From Oceanospirillaceae bacterium (GTDB taxonomy: Bacteria > Pseudomonadota > Gammaproteobacteria > Pseudomonadales > Balneatricaceae): a stretch of DNA of 54,874 nt. Positions 36,490 to 44,839 of this stretch are shown in pieces. The stretch spans positions 1 to 54,874 of the forward strand of contig JABXIM010000092.1 in the NCBI GenBank assembly GCA_013373085.1. Direction: 5' to 3'. A program made the translations under genes and the position numbers. The notes beneath the pieces are model-generated. The model did not search any database, was not told the origin of the DNA, and worked only from the letters and a program-made list of their open reading frames with translations. Each line of letters opens with the position of its first letter. The first letter of the stretch is position 1.

Positions 36490-36521
36490 GGGGCGTCCGG
36501 CGGGCGCCCCTTCGCGTTTTT
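36490..36521 (+). terminator. Intrinsic terminator after the RND pump operon
   Basis: GGGGCG (36490-36495) pairs with CGCCCC (36505-36510) and is followed by TTCGCGTTTTT. It separates the efflux operon from the RegB-like kinase gene. Confidence 0.75.
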
Positions 36522-36576
36522 GAGTTCCCGCGACTGGGATATACTGGGCGCGATTCGCATCCCCGGGGACCTGACA

Positions 36577-37851
36577 TTGTTCGGTAATCGACAACAGCTG
36601 CTGCAACTGACCTATATCCGCACCTTCGCGCTGTTCGGCCTCAGCGCCCTGCTGCTGTATGCGGTCTACGGCCTGCGCACCCAGGTCGACAACTGGCTTG
36701 CCAGCGCCACCCTGCTGGCGATGGCGCTGGTCAATTTTGCCACCTACAAGCGCCTGGGCTCCCGCCTGCCGGTAACGAACCCCGAACTGTTCGGCCAGCT
36801 GACCGCCGACGCCGTGCTTTACGGCGCCCTCTTCTACCAGACCGGCGGTGCCACCAATCCCTTTGTGTTCATGCTGCTGATCCCGCTGATCATCGCCGCC
36901 ACCACCCTGCCCTGGCGTTACACCTGGCTGACCGCAGCGCTGGTCGTCGCCATCTACGGCTCACTGCTGACGTACCACATCCCGCTGTGGAACCTCGCCG
37001 ACATCCATCAGCACCAGCTACCCAAGCTGTTCAACCTCCACGTCACCGGCATGTGGCTCAGTTTCCTGCTGACGGTAATGATGATCGGCTGGTTTGTCGC
37101 CCGGATGCACGACAGCCTGATGCTGCAGCAGCAGCGTCTGGAACGGGCACGGCAGAAGCGCATCGAAGACCAGCAACTGCTGGCGCTCGCCAACAATGCC
37201 GCCGGCACCGCCCACGAACTGGGCACGCCACTGGGTACCATGCGGGTACTGCTGCGGGAAATGGAGCTCGAGCACGGCGACGACAGTGACCTGCTGGACG
37301 ACATCCGGCTGCTGCAACAGCAGGTCACGGTCTGCTCGGAGCGGCTGCAGAGCCTGGCGCACTCGGTGCGGGACGAACCGCTGCAATCGTCGATCAGACC
37401 CGTCGACCAGGTACTCGACGAGGTCATCGATCAGTGGCAACTGATGCGTCCCGAGGTCCGCTTCTCGCGCCAGCGCACTGACGGCAGGGCCCCCGAAATC
37501 CGCTGCCAGACAGCGTTACGCCAGGCGCTGCTGAACCTGCTCAACAACGCCGCCGATGCCTGTCCGGAGAATATCGAGATCCGGCTGGACTGGGACGACC
37601 GCAATTGCTGGCTGCGCATCCGCGACCAAGGCCCCGGCCTGCCGCTGGAGCGCAGCGAGGAGCTCGGCAAGCCGTTCGTGACCACCAAAGGACGCGGACT
37701 GGGTATCGGCCTCTTCCTCACCACCAGCACCCTGGCCAGCCTCGACGGCGAGGTGCGCCTCTATAACCACCCCGACGGCGGCACCCTGACCGAGGTGCGG
37801 CTGCCCAGGGCAAAGCCACCTCCGTTGACTGATGAGCACAGCGATGACTGA
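36577..37851 (+). CDS. regB: Redox-sensing histidine kinase, RegB/PrrB/RoxS-like
   Basis: A 424-residue membrane kinase. The start is TTG at 36577 with GGGGA 7 nt upstream. Six hydrophobic segments cover about residues 10-185. The quinone-contacting heptapeptide GGATNPF (from residue 90) matches the RegB GGxxNPF motif. The H-box is GTAHELGTPLGTM with His213. Cys253 lies exactly 40 residues after that His, the same spacing as RegB His225 and the redox-active Cys265. N, G1 and G2 boxes (LLNLLNNAADACPE, RDQGPGLP, GRGLGIGLFL) are intact. The response-regulator gene overlaps its 3' end by 20 bp. Confidence 0.9.
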   Translation: MFGNRQQLLQLTYIRTFALFGLSALLLYAVYGLRTQVDNWLASATLLAMALVNFATYKRLGSRLPVTNPELFGQLTADAVLYGALFYQTGGATNPFVFMLLIPLIIAATTLPWRYTWLTAALVVAIYGSLLTYHIPLWNLADIHQHQLPKLFNLHVTGMWLSFLLTVMMIGWFVARMHDSLMLQQQRLERARQKRIEDQQLLALANNAAGTAHELGTPLGTMRVLLREMELEHGDDSDLLDDIRLLQQQVTVCSERLQSLAHSVRDEPLQSSIRPVDQVLDEVIDQWQLMRPEVRFSRQRTDGRAPEIRCQTALRQALLNLLNNAADACPENIEIRLDWDDRNCWLRIRDQGPGLPLERSEELGKPFVTTKGRGLGIGLFLTTSTLASLDGEVRLYNHPDGGTLTEVRLPRAKPPPLTDEHSDD

Positions 37852-38380
37852 CGCAATCCCCTTCCTGGTCGTCGACGACGATCCCACCTTTACCCGGGTG
37901 CTGTCACGAGCCCTGACCCGGCGTGGTTACGGCGTCAAAGTGGCGCGCAGCGTTGACGAAGCACGCCGCCTGTTGCAGGACTGGGTGCCATCGCTGGCCA
38001 CCGTGGACCTGAAGATGGAAGGTGACTCGGGCCTGGCACTGATTCCGGAACTGCGCGCAGCGTCCGCCGAGATGGGCATATTGGTACTGACCGGCTACGC
38101 CAGCATCGCCACCGCGGTGGACGCCATCAAGCTCGGCGCCACCCAGTACCTGCCCAAACCCGCCGACGCCGATCAGATCCTTGCCGCCCTGTCGCAGCAG
38201 GAGGTGAATATCGAAGCCGAAATCGAAGCCCAGCCCATGTCGGTGGACCGCCTCGAGTGGGAACACATTCAGAAGGTGCTGAACGAACACGACGGCAATA
38301 TTTCCGCCACCGCACGGGCGCTGGGGATGCACCGGCGTACGCTGCAGCGCAAGCTTTTAAAAAGGCCGGTGCGGCGATAG
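37832..38380 (+). CDS. regA: Redox response regulator, RegA/PrrA/RoxR-like
   Basis: A 182-residue two-domain regulator. The receiver has the acidic pocket VVDDDPTF, phospho-acceptor Asp59 in ATVDLKMEGDSG, the LTGYASIATAV segment and Lys in LPKPADADQ. A short linker leads to a Fis-type helix-turn-helix with GNISATARALGMHRRTLQRK, the RegA/PrrA/RoxR signature. In relatives it controls respiration, terminal oxidases, hydrogenase and carbon or nitrogen fixation in response to redox. ATG at 37832 or 37844 could be the start; both lie in the kinase gene. Repeat element C follows. Confidence 0.92.
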   Translation: MSTAMTDAIPFLVVDDDPTFTRVLSRALTRRGYGVKVARSVDEARRLLQDWVPSLATVDLKMEGDSGLALIPELRAASAEMGILVLTGYASIATAVDAIKLGATQYLPKPADADQILAALSQQEVNIEAEIEAQPMSVDRLEWEHIQKVLNEHDGNISATARALGMHRRTLQRKLLKRPVRR

Positions 38381-38401
38381 CGGCTGCCGCAGGTTCGGTG
38401 G

Positions 38402-38499
38402 CGCGGCGCAGCGGCATAACCCAACAAGCGGCTATCCGTTCACAACTCTGCCGCCGACGCCAATCGATCTGTACTGCGATCGATTTGACGGGTTACGCG
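38402..38499 (-). repeat. Composite palindromic element, partial copy C
   Basis: Carries the central block (complement of 38455-38488, with ATCGATCGCAGTACAGATCG) and a 3' part with GGGTTATGCCGC, but lacks the 5' dyad found in A, B and D. It lies between the convergent regA-like gene and the CbiM-like permease gene, ending at the permease stop. Confidence 0.65.
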
Positions 38500-39168
38500 T
38501 CACTGCTCGTCGATATACGCTCGGGCGTTGAAGGTACGGATCCAGTCCGGGTAGAACACCATCATGCCGGTCATCAGGATGCCATTGAGCAACCCTTCCG
38601 GGAACATGATCAGCGGCAGCAGCATCACATACTCGCGATGCAGGCGGGCCCAGTCGTAGGCGCCGTCGAGCCACAGCAGCAGCACCGTCGACAATCCGGA
38701 GGATGCCGCCGCGAGCCCGCCGCCGATGAAGGCGCAGAGAAACAGGTAGATGAAAAAGTTTTTCGGCAGCTTCGCTTCCACCAGCCGCAACAGGCCATAG
38801 CTGACCCAGGCCGGCAGCACGATCGAACAAAGGCCATTAACCGAGAAGCCCTCCCAGCTTTCCCGGCCGATCAGCGTCATGCCAAGCAGCGCCAGCGTCG
38901 CCGAAACCACCGCCAGGTCCCAGCCGAACATCAGCGTCAGCGTCGTCATGCCGAGGAAGTGAATGCCCAGCCCCGGCGAAATGCCGGCGCGCAGCACCCA
39001 GAGCAGCATCAATGCGACGGTGGCGCCGAAGAACAGATGCTGCAACTGGCGATTCGAGGCCAGCACCCGCCAGGGCAGGCGCCAGAGTGCAACCAGCAAC
39101 AGCAGGGCGAACAGCGGATGGGCGATCCACACCAGCAGCGGGCTCAGCAGCCCTTGCGAAATACTCAT
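38500..39168 (-). CDS. CbiM-like energy-coupling factor transporter permease
   Basis: A 222-residue protein with about seven membrane segments. The GISPGLGIHFLGMTTLTLMF and VNGLCSIVLPAWVSYGLLRL stretches and the C-terminal GLLNGILMTGMMVFYPDW resemble the CbiM/NikM family, which selects cobalt or nickel in ECF transporters. The N-terminal Met-His of true CbiM (MHIxDG) is not present (MSISQGLLSP), so metal transport is not assured. No CbiN, Q or O partner is nearby. The start at 39168 is 8 bp after rimI; a long upstream extension would overlap rimI. It is the last gene of the leuA-holD-rimI run. Confidence 0.65.
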   Translation of the reverse strand: MSISQGLLSPLLVWIAHPLFALLLLVALWRLPWRVLASNRQLQHLFFGATVALMLLWVLRAGISPGLGIHFLGMTTLTLMFGWDLAVVSATLALLGMTLIGRESWEGFSVNGLCSIVLPAWVSYGLLRLVEAKLPKNFFIYLFLCAFIGGGLAAASSGLSTVLLLWLDGAYDWARLHREYVMLLPLIMFPEGLLNGILMTGMMVFYPDWIRTFNARAYIDEQ

Positions 39169-39176
39169 CGTTGCCG

Positions 39177-39626
39177 CTACCCGGTAAAGGTTTTGCTCAT
39201 CAAAAGTGCATCCTCGGTGCCCGACGCACTGCTGTAGTATCCGCGCCGCCGACCGTCTTCCTGCATGCCCAGGATCCGGTACAGGCTTAGCGCCGCGGCA
39301 TTGGATGCACGCACCTCGAGCAACAGCCGCTGACAGCCGTCGCAGGCCAGGCGCGACATCATGTCCTCCAGCAACCGACGTCCCAGTCCTTCGCGTCGTC
39401 GCTGCGGCAACACCGCTATCTGCAACAGTTCGGCTTCGTCGAAGAGCCGGCTGCATAACGCAAAGGCAATCAGCTCGCCACCATCGTACAGCCCCAGGTT
39501 GAGGCCATCCGGTTTCTGCAGCTGACGACGCAACAGTGCTTCGCTCCAGGGCGGATCGAAACAAAGGGTCTGGAAATCACATAGCGCCGTCAGATCGGCA
39601 GCCGACAAGGCGCGCGCTTCAGCCAT
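39177..39626 (-). CDS. rimI: Ribosomal-protein-S18-alanine N-acetyltransferase
   Basis: A 149-residue GNAT enzyme that acetylates the N-terminal alanine of ribosomal protein S18. The acetyl-CoA motif is IAVLPQRRREGLGRRLLEDM (Q/RxxGxG/A), followed by LEVRASNAAALSLYRILGM and the C-terminal YYSSASGTEDALLMSKTF. The start MAEARALSAADL overlaps the holD stop by 8 bp; upstream in-frame Mets lie deep in holD. The holD-rimI order is the same as in E. coli. Confidence 0.92.
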   Translation of the reverse strand: MAEARALSAADLTALCDFQTLCFDPPWSEALLRRQLQKPDGLNLGLYDGGELIAFALCSRLFDEAELLQIAVLPQRRREGLGRRLLEDMMSRLACDGCQRLLLEVRASNAAALSLYRILGMQEDGRRRGYYSSASGTEDALLMSKTFTG

Positions 39627-40494
39627 CGGCGAGCGCCCGGACCAGCGGCTGCAGGTCGCGCCAGACATCACGCTTGCAGCCCGGGATCTGCAGCATCTCG
39701 CTGAGGCTGGCGCTCGCCAGCGCCGGCACATCGCCGCAGGGATGGAACAGGGTGCCACGCAGACCATCGCCCGCTTCGCGGGTGCGCAGCACCAGCTGCG
39801 CTGCGGCCTCGCCAAGCAGCAGCAGGAACCGCGGCGGCGAGGTTTCGGTCATGCGCCCCAGCTTGCGCTGCACTGCCGCCTCCGCCTGTGCCCAGCCCTG
39901 ATCCAGCGTACGGCTGGCGAATACCGGCCAGGGCAGCATCTGAGCCGCCGACGGCTGCTCCGCGTTCACGCCCAGCGCACGTACCAGCGCCACCGACAGG
40001 CGCTGGTGTGCTGATGTGAAGCCTCGGGACTGCGGCGGCAACGAATCGATCAGCAGTGCATCACCGATGGTCAGGAAAGCCAGCTTGAACTCCGGCACTT
40101 CCTGCGCCGCAACCGGCGGCAGGGGGGCGGCGGGCTGCTCGGGCAATACTGTTTCGGCAACGGCTGCCGGAACCGTGGCGGGTTTTGCAGGCGGCGGTTT
40201 CGGACCGGGCTTGCGCGCTTCGGTATCGGCACCAAGGCTGTCGAGCAGTGCGCTTCGCCCGGCCCCACTGGGTTGCGGCCGAACGCCGGACGACACCGGG
40301 CGGGAGACAGGCGAAGGAACAGCCTCAGCGACATCATCCTCGAAGAAGTCGCTGTCATCCGCCGGCTTATCCCCGTGCCGAAAGCTCCAGACCCAGTCCG
40401 CCGACGGGCGGGCGCCGGGCAGCGGCGCACGCGGCAGCCAGCTGGGAATCCCCAGGGCATCGAGATACTGGTGCCGCCGCCGTTCCTGCATCAT
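39619..40494 (-). CDS. holD: DNA polymerase III psi subunit HolD, large pseudomonad-type
   Basis: A 291-residue protein, about twice the length of E. coli psi (137). The N terminus RRRHQYLDALGIPSWLPR resembles the psi opening (RRDWQLQQLGITQW). A low-complexity region rich in Pro, Ala and Val (about residues 55-130) follows, then a globular domain with EFKLAFLTIGDALLIDSLPP and FLLLLGEAAAQLVL. As I recall, P. aeruginosa has a cryptic psi of this larger form. It links chi and the tau/gamma clamp loader to SSB. It overlaps rimI by 8 bp, as holD does with rimI elsewhere. Identity rests on gene order and the short N-terminal motif. Confidence 0.65.
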   Translation of the reverse strand: MMQERRRHQYLDALGIPSWLPRAPLPGARPSADWVWSFRHGDKPADDSDFFEDDVAEAVPSPVSRPVSSGVRPQPSGAGRSALLDSLGADTEARKPGPKPPPAKPATVPAAVAETVLPEQPAAPLPPVAAQEVPEFKLAFLTIGDALLIDSLPPQSRGFTSAHQRLSVALVRALGVNAEQPSAAQMLPWPVFASRTLDQGWAQAEAAVQRKLGRMTETSPPRFLLLLGEAAAQLVLRTREAGDGLRGTLFHPCGDVPALASASLSEMLQIPGCKRDVWRDLQPLVRALADG

Positions 40495-40502
40495 CGTTCA
40501 GG

Positions 40503-42044
40503 TCAGACCTGCGGATGCGCTTTCTGGACGTTGGCGTCAAGCATGTTGAGCGCGTGCACGTACGCCTTCGCCGAGGCGATGATGATATCGGTATCGGCAC
40601 CCAGGCCATTGACGATACGGCCTCCCAGTTCGAGACGCACCGTCACCTCGCCCTGGGAGTCGGTACCGCTGGTGATGGCGTTGACGGAGTACAGCTCGAG
40701 GCTGGCACCGGACTGCACCATGGACTCGATAGCCTTGAACGTGGCATCGACCGGGCCTGATCCCGCGGAAACCGCGGTTTTCTCGACACCGCCGATACTC
40801 AGCGTCACCGCAGCTTCCGGTACCTCGCCGGTCTGGGATGTGACCTTGAGGCTGCTGAGCTGATACTTCTCGTTGTTGGCGATGGCGCGGGCGTCCGACA
40901 CCAGCGCCATCAGGTCCTCATCGAAAATCTCGTGTTTCTTGTCCGCCAGCTCCTTGAAGCGGGCGAAAGCGGTATTCAGTTCCGCGTCGGAGGCGAAGCT
41001 GGTGCCCAGCTCCTCGAGCCGGGTGCGGAAGGCATTCCGGCCAGAGTGCTTGCCCAGCACCATGCGGTTGGTATGCCAGCCGACGTCCTCGGCGGTCATG
41101 ATCTCGTAGGTTTCACGGTGCTTCAGCACGCCGTCCTGGTGAATACCGGACTCGTGGGCGAACGCGTTGGCACCGACGATCGCCTTGTTCGGCTGCACCG
41201 GGAAGCCGGTGACGCTGGAGACCAGCTTCGACGCCGGAACGATCTGGGTGGTATCGATACCGGTTTCGAGCCCGAGGCAGTCGCGGCGGGTGCGCAGCGC
41301 CATGACGATCTCCTCGAGCGAGGCGTTGCCGGCACGTTCGCCGAGACCGTTGATGGTGCACTCCACCTGGCGGGCGCCAGCGGATACGGCCGCCAGCGAG
41401 TTGGCCACCGCGAGGCCGAGGTCGTTGTGACAGTGCACCGAGAACACCGCCTTGTCGGCGTTCGGGATTGTTTCGATCAGGCGACGAATGGTATTGGCGA
41501 ACTCCTCCGGCACGGCGTAACCCACAGTGTCGGGAATGTTGATGGTGCGCGCGCCGGCATTGATGACCTGCTCGATAATGCGACACATGAAGTCGAATTC
41601 GGAGCGGCTGGCATCCTCTAGCGAAAACTCGACGTCGTCGATCAGGCCGCGGGCCCGGGTCACCGCCCGCACCGCCTGCTCCACCACCCGATCCGGCTCC
41701 ATCTGCAGCTTGTACTTCATATGGATCGGCGATGTGGCGATAAAGGTATGGATACGACCGCTGTTGGCGCCACGCAGCGCTTCCCCGGCGCGGTCGATAT
41801 CGGCATCCAGCGCACGGGACAGGGAACAGACAGTGCTGTCCTTGACGGTGTCAGCAATCGACTTGACCGCCTCGAAATCACCGGGGCTGGCGATAGCGAA
41901 GCCTGCTTCGATGACGTCGACCCGCATTTTTTCCAGCTGACGCGCGATGCGCAGCTTTTCGTCCCGGGTCATGGAGGCGCCGGGGCTCTGCTCACCGTCG
42001 CGCAGGGTGGTATCGAATATAATGACTCTGTTGTTATCGCTCAT
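40503..42044 (-). CDS. leuA: 2-isopropylmalate synthase
   Basis: A 513-residue enzyme that condenses acetyl-CoA with 2-oxoisovalerate, the committed step to leucine. The catalytic barrel has [32 protein letters not shown] and the metal ligands in [14 protein letters not shown]. The HExxH-like [20 protein letters not shown] stretch follows. A C-terminal LeuA allosteric domain (about residues 385-510) confers leucine feedback; this separates it from citramalate synthase variants lacking it. The start [10 protein letters not shown] has GGAG 8 nt upstream. holD begins 8 bp after its stop, an unusual pairing. Confidence 0.93.
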   Translation of the reverse strand: MSDNNRVIIFDTTLRDGEQSPGASMTRDEKLRIARQLEKMRVDVIEAGFAIASPGDFEAVKSIADTVKDSTVCSLSRALDADIDRAGEALRGANSGRIHTFIATSPIHMKYKLQMEPDRVVEQAVRAVTRARGLIDDVEFSLEDASRSEFDFMCRIIEQVINAGARTINIPDTVGYAVPEEFANTIRRLIETIPNADKAVFSVHCHNDLGLAVANSLAAVSAGARQVECTINGLGERAGNASLEEIVMALRTRRDCLGLETGIDTTQIVPASKLVSSVTGFPVQPNKAIVGANAFAHESGIHQDGVLKHRETYEIMTAEDVGWHTNRMVLGKHSGRNAFRTRLEELGTSFASDAELNTAFARFKELADKKHEIFDEDLMALVSDARAIANNEKYQLSSLKVTSQTGEVPEAAVTLSIGGVEKTAVSAGSGPVDATFKAIESMVQSGASLELYSVNAITSGTDSQGEVTVRLELGGRIVNGLGADTDIIIASAKAYVHALNMLDANVQKAHPQV

Positions 42045-42415
42045 CGGAAATACTCCATAAGGATTGCCCGGCCGCCGACGTCGTGCCTGGAAACAGATAA
42101 ACCGGCCGCGAGCCGCCATTGCTGATCAGTCGTTCGGTGACGCCTTTCGGCCTCGGTATTCGCGGCCCGAAGCCGTGGCGACAGGTCCCGCACCACGCCG
42201 CTTTTCCTGCGTTTCGACCGCCGGAACAATAAGGATACAGCCAAACCGGCAGGAAGGAGAACGTCGGCTGGAGCCGCAATAGTGCGGAGCCCGCCGGGGC
42301 GGGCGCGACGGGCGCCCTTGTTCGGGTGCCGGTAACTTAAACGCCGGCTTGACCATTTGCAACCCGCGCCCGTTACAATGCCGCTGACTGCCGCAAAACG
42401 AACGACAGGTGAAGC
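42045..42415. promoter_or_regulatory. Divergent leuA-patB intergenic region
   Basis: This 371-bp gap holds no convincing gene. Toward patB, TTGACC (42349-42354) and TACAAT (42374-42379) are good hexamers but 19 bp apart. Several GC hairpins lie in 42265-42330: CCGCA-ATAG-TGCGG; GCCCGC-CGGG-GCGGGC; and GGCGCCC paired imperfectly with GGGTGCC. I looked for a leucine-rich leader peptide upstream of leuA and found none. Confidence 0.45.
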
Positions 42416-43570
42416 ATGGCTCCAGAGAATTTCGACCGTGTTATCGACCGGCGCGAGACCGCCAGCGAGAAATGGGAAAAATACCGGAACACCGAGATCC
42501 TGCCGATGTGGGTCGCCGATACCGACTTCATGTCGCCGCCGGCGGTGATCGATGCACTCCGCCAGCGTATCGATCACGGTGTCTTCGGCTACACCCACAC
42601 GCCGGCGGAACTCGTCGAGCTGGTCGTCGACCGGATGCAACGCCTCTACGGCTGGAACATCGAACCCGAGTGGCTGGTCTGGTTGCCGGGTCTTGTCTGC
42701 GGCCTCAACCTCAGCTGCCGCGCCGTCGGCACGGACGGCGACAGCGTGCTGACGCCGAAGCCGATCTACCCGCCCTTCATGTCCGCGCCCCGACTCAGTT
42801 CCCGTCAGCTGATTACGGTACCGATGCAGCAGCAGGCCAACCGCTGGCTGATCGACTTCGATGCGCTGGAAGCCGTCATTACCCCCGACAGCCGGCTGTT
42901 GCTGTTTTGTAATCCGCACAACCCCGGCGGCACCTGTTACCGTCGCGATGAACTCGAACGGCTGGCGGCGATCGCCGGGCGGCACGACCTGGTGATCTGC
43001 TCCGACGAAGTGCACTGCGACCTGATTCTGGAGCCGGAGCTGCGCCATATCCCGCTGGCATCCCTGGGTGCCGGCATCGAGTCCCGCACCATTACGCTGA
43101 TGGCACCGAGCAAGACCTACAACATCGCCGGACTCGGCTGCTCCTTCGCCGTCATTCCGGATCCGGACCTGCGCCGCGCCTTCCGGCGGGTACGCAAGGG
43201 CATCGTGCCGGACGTCAACCTGCTCGGCTACACCGCAGCGCTCGCCGCCTACCGCGACGGTGACGACTGGAACCGGCGTCAACTGGCGTACCTGCGCGGC
43301 AACCGCGACTACCTGGTCGCCGAAATCAACAGTATTCCCGGCCTGCACCTGGAACCGGTGGAAGCGACCTACCTGGCCTGGATCGATATTACCGCCGCCA
43401 AGCTGGAAAACCCGGCCCGCTTCTTCGAACAGGCCGGCGTCGGCATGTCGCCGGGACGCGATTTCGGCGACGACCGTTACATGCGGCTCAACTTCGGCTG
43501 CCCGCGCGGCATGCTCGAGGAAGCGGTACGTCGCATCCGCAGCGCCATGCTCAATAGCCTGCCGGCGTGA
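42416..43570 (+). CDS. patB: PatB/MalY-family C-S lyase (cystathionine beta-lyase type)
   Basis: A 384-residue fold-type I PLP enzyme. The N terminus (ENFDRVIDRRETASEKWEKY, then ILPMWVADTDF) is the PatB/MalY signature. The PLP lysine is in MAPSKTYNIAGLG, with LFCNPHNPGGTC and ICSDEVHCDLIL around the cofactor site. These enzymes cleave cystathionine or cysteine conjugates to a thiol, pyruvate and ammonia; MalY also acts as a regulator. AGGTGAAG lies just before the ATG. It is divergent from leuA. Substrate cannot be set from sequence alone. Confidence 0.85.
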   Translation: MAPENFDRVIDRRETASEKWEKYRNTEILPMWVADTDFMSPPAVIDALRQRIDHGVFGYTHTPAELVELVVDRMQRLYGWNIEPEWLVWLPGLVCGLNLSCRAVGTDGDSVLTPKPIYPPFMSAPRLSSRQLITVPMQQQANRWLIDFDALEAVITPDSRLLLFCNPHNPGGTCYRRDELERLAAIAGRHDLVICSDEVHCDLILEPELRHIPLASLGAGIESRTITLMAPSKTYNIAGLGCSFAVIPDPDLRRAFRRVRKGIVPDVNLLGYTAALAAYRDGDDWNRRQLAYLRGNRDYLVAEINSIPGLHLEPVEATYLAWIDITAAKLENPARFFEQAGVGMSPGRDFGDDRYMRLNFGCPRGMLEEAVRRIRSAMLNSLPA

Positions 43571-43603
43571 ACGGCAAGTGCCAGCACCGCCACCAACCGA
43601 AAA

Positions 43604-43793
43604 CACGGACCGGAGGGTGGGTGAAGCGATGCACCGCAGCAGCTTTCACCCCGGCACCAGATTCCGGGCATCGTGGAACCCGCAATATCGATCGAAGTAC
43701 AGATCGATTGGTGTCGGTCGGCAAACCGGTGGGCGAAACTCATGGTCGGCTCGGGTCTCTTACGCGTAACCCGTAACCCGTAACCCGTAACCA
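43604..43793 (+). repeat. Composite palindromic element, copy D, with heptamer tail
   Basis: Begins CACGGACCGGAGGGTGGGT. A dyad pairs GGGTGAAGCGATGC with GCATCGTGGAACCC. The central block near 43684-43718 reads ATCGATCGAAGTACAGATCG and continues into ATTGGTGTCGG. The element ends in four tandem copies of the heptamer CCGTAAC/GGGTTAC (43764-43792), touching the epmA stop codon. It fills the gap between the convergent patB and epmA; no gene is seen. Confidence 0.75.
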
Positions 43794-43794
43794 A

Positions 43795-44763
43795 TCAAGC
43801 CAGATCGAACGGAAAGGCGATGACGTCACGAATGGAGCGGGTGCCAAGCGCCAGCATCACCAGGCGGTCGACGCCGAGGGCGACGCCGGCGCAGTCCGGC
43901 ATGCCCTGATCCAGGGCCGCGACCAGGCGGGTCTCCAGCGGTCGTTGCGGCAGGCCCAGTCCGGCGCGGCTGTGCTGATCTGCCTCCAGGCGTCTCCCCT
44001 GCTCGGCGGCGTCGGTCAGCTCGTGGTAGCCGTTGGCGATCTCCATACCATCGATGAACAGTTCGAACCGTGCCGCCACCGGGGTACCAAAAGCGTCCTC
44101 GCGCACCCGCGCCAGCGCCGACTGGGACGCCGGGAAATCGTAGACGAAGACACCGCCTTCGAGTCGCGGCTCGATAACGTGGGACATCAGCAGGTTGAGC
44201 CAGGTATCGCGGGAGTCGTCCTCGAAATCCGCGTCGACATGGCGCCGGCACAGCGACTGCAGTTCAGCCAGGCCCGCACGATGCGGATCGATACCGAGTT
44301 CACGCTCGAACAGCGCCCGATAGCTGAGTTGCTGCGGCGCGAAATCCGGCAGCACCGCAGCCACCAGCGCCTCGACCTCGTCCATCAGGTCGCTGTCGTC
44401 GAAGCCCGGGCGATACCACTCCAGCATGGTAAATTCGGGGTTGTGGCGTCCGCCCACTTCACCGTTGCGGAACACCTTGCCCAGCTGGTATATCGCGCCC
44501 GCGCCTGCGGCCAGCAGCCGTTTCATCGCGTATTCCGGCGAGGTCTGCAGGTACAGGCTTTGCGCCGGCGATTCCGGCGTCGGCCGGAACTGCGCCTCGA
44601 TCGAATCGATAAAGGGATCGCTCACCGCCCGGTGCGACAACTGCTGGGTATCCACCTCCATCACGTCGCGCGCGGCGAAGAACTGCCGGATACGGCCAAG
44701 GATCTCGGCGCGCCGGCGCAGGTTGTCGAGCGGGGCGCTCGGGCGCCAGTCTTCTGGAATCAT
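43795..44763 (-). CDS. epmA: EF-P lysine34 lysyltransferase EpmA
   Basis: A 322-residue paralog of the class II lysyl-tRNA synthetase catalytic domain (also called PoxA, GenX, YjeA) that attaches (R)-beta-lysine to Lys34 of EF-P. It lacks the tRNA anticodon-binding domain, as expected. Class II motifs are seen in LYLQTSPEYAMKRLLA, KVFRNGEVGGRHNPEFTMLE and CAGVALGVDRLVML. The start MIPEDWRPSA gives the family length of about 325; a longer frame would run into efp. It lies directly downstream of efp, its substrate. Confidence 0.95.
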   Translation of the reverse strand: MIPEDWRPSAPLDNLRRRAEILGRIRQFFAARDVMEVDTQQLSHRAVSDPFIDSIEAQFRPTPESPAQSLYLQTSPEYAMKRLLAAGAGAIYQLGKVFRNGEVGGRHNPEFTMLEWYRPGFDDSDLMDEVEALVAAVLPDFAPQQLSYRALFERELGIDPHRAGLAELQSLCRRHVDADFEDDSRDTWLNLLMSHVIEPRLEGGVFVYDFPASQSALARVREDAFGTPVAARFELFIDGMEIANGYHELTDAAEQGRRLEADQHSRAGLGLPQRPLETRLVAALDQGMPDCAGVALGVDRLVMLALGTRSIRDVIAFPFDLA

Positions 44764-44839
44764 CGTCTCTACCGTTTCAATCTCGCCGCTCCTGCGCATC
44801 CATGCGCCCGCGGCATACCGTACATCCTGTACATAACGC

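Noticed and set aside
42045-42415. Leucine attenuator upstream of leuA
   Set aside because: No short reading frame with a run of Leu codons followed by alternative terminator stems was found.
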